Assembly (NCBI GenBank): GCA_029881555.1
Contig: JAOUMI010000007.1
Location: 1 to 14,037, forward strand
Source: Candidatus Bathyarchaeota archaeon
Lineage (GTDB): Archaea > Thermoproteota > Bathyarchaeia > Bathyarchaeales > Bathyarchaeaceae
Reading direction: 5' to 3'
Length of the DNA stretch: 14,037 bases
The position numbers and the translations under genes were made by a program. Under the pieces are notes generated by a model that worked only from the letters and a program-made list of their open reading frames with translations, did not search any database and had not been told where the DNA came from. Shown piece after piece: positions 13,638 to 14,037 of the stretch; within the stretch, counting starts at the first letter, position 1; each line of letters begins with the position of its first letter.

Positions 13638-14037
13638 CTATGTCGTCGGACAACACTCAACCGCATTGGCGACAAAAATTTTACTATTGGAGGGTGGTAG
13701 CGTTTGCGGCGAGGGCGGCACAGCAAGAGGAGTAACAATTCGTTTTCGTCTTCTATACACCCAAACACCAAGTAGAACTATGAACGTTGACCACCCGACC
13801 ACACCTAGAGTTAGGGTCACGAGATTGATGAGGAAAACAATGGGGGATACTGTGGGGTAGAAGTCTAAGGCGAGACCGTAGGCGCTTCCGTAGTAGTTGA
13901 AGAACCAGTGCAGGAGTATTGGAGCTTGAGCGCCGTAAAGTAGATACGCCAAGCCGAAGGCTAAGCCGACTAGAGTTGCTGTCGTGAATTTCCCAAGTCC
14001 CCAAGGGTGTCCAACATGAACCCATCCGAAAACCGAT
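13638..14037 (-). CDS. CPBP-family intramembrane metalloprotease (5' end outside window)
   Basis: C-terminal 132 residues of an integral membrane protein; the frame is open to the window edge. Seen: VFGWVHVG at fragment residues 2-9, giving the FxxxH motif, and HWFFN (43-47), giving the HxxxN motif of CAAX-processing/bacteriocin-protection proteases. The first motif (EExxxR) should lie beyond the edge. Hydrophobic stretches cover FTTATLVGLAFGLAYLLYG, an ILLHWFFNYY helix, and TVSPIVFLINLVTL/VVGWSTFIVLLGVWVY, followed by a basic RRRKR stop-transfer signal and a Pro-rich cytoplasmic tail. An internal TTG at 13952 is not the start because the FxxxH motif lies upstream of it. The gene converges on hisS. 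The substrate of this family in archaea is generally unknown. Confidence 0.8.
   Translation of the reverse strand, partial: SVFGWVHVGHPWGLGKFTTATLVGLAFGLAYLLYGAQAPILLHWFFNYYGSAYGLALDFYPTVSPIVFLINLVTLTLGVVGWSTFIVLLGVWVYRRRKRIVTPLAVPPSPQTLPPSNSKIFVANAVECCPTT

Overview
This window is archaeal chromosomal DNA. The evidence is an archaeal-type leucyl-tRNA synthetase, an EndA-family tRNA-splicing endonuclease homologue, an intron-containing tRNA-Arg, a TFIIB-type cyclin domain, AT-rich TATA-like promoters, and GGTG/GGAGG ribosome binding sites that sometimes precede GTG or TTG starts. The gene mix fits a member of the Thermoproteota/Bathyarchaeia side of the archaea. That placement is an inference from gene content and protein style, not from a search.

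Layout. Positions 1-2574 (+): 3' part of leuS, with the HIGH region cut off by the window edge. 2620-4177 (-): a two-gene unit, a winged-helix regulator followed by an MscS-type channel. 4358-7792 (+): a tightly packed unit of inositol-phosphate synthase, a methyltransferase/glycosyltransferase fusion, a miniature TFIIB-like cyclin protein and a small basic helical protein, the last three overlapping or nearly so. 7793-8995: a gene-poor, decaying stretch with a half-length, frameshifted Na+/Ca2+ exchanger remnant, a tRNA-Arg(TCT) gene with a 15-nt intron, and a GC-rich hairpin. 8996-9724 (+): an HTH plus phosphoribosyltransferase regulator of the GfcR type. It overlaps end-to-end with a convergent HhH-GPD/endonuclease III-like Fe-S protein (9711-10412, -). 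10528-13566 (+): mtnA, an endA-like gene and hisS. 13638-14037 (-): C-terminal part of a CPBP-family membrane protease.

How the parts relate. The inositol cluster has the look of a polar-lipid or surface-glycan head-group module: Ino1 makes inositol phosphate, and the next gene joins a SAM methyltransferase to a GT2 glycosyltransferase in one chain with a C-terminal membrane helix. Two small transcription-type proteins are coupled to its end. The right half is housekeeping: aminoacylation (hisS), tRNA processing (endA homologue) and thioribose/nucleoside salvage (mtnA). The most notable oddities are the EndA homologue with no histidine in its catalytic domain, the truncated single-repeat TFB protein, and a regulator gene whose base composition and codon use change abruptly in the middle.
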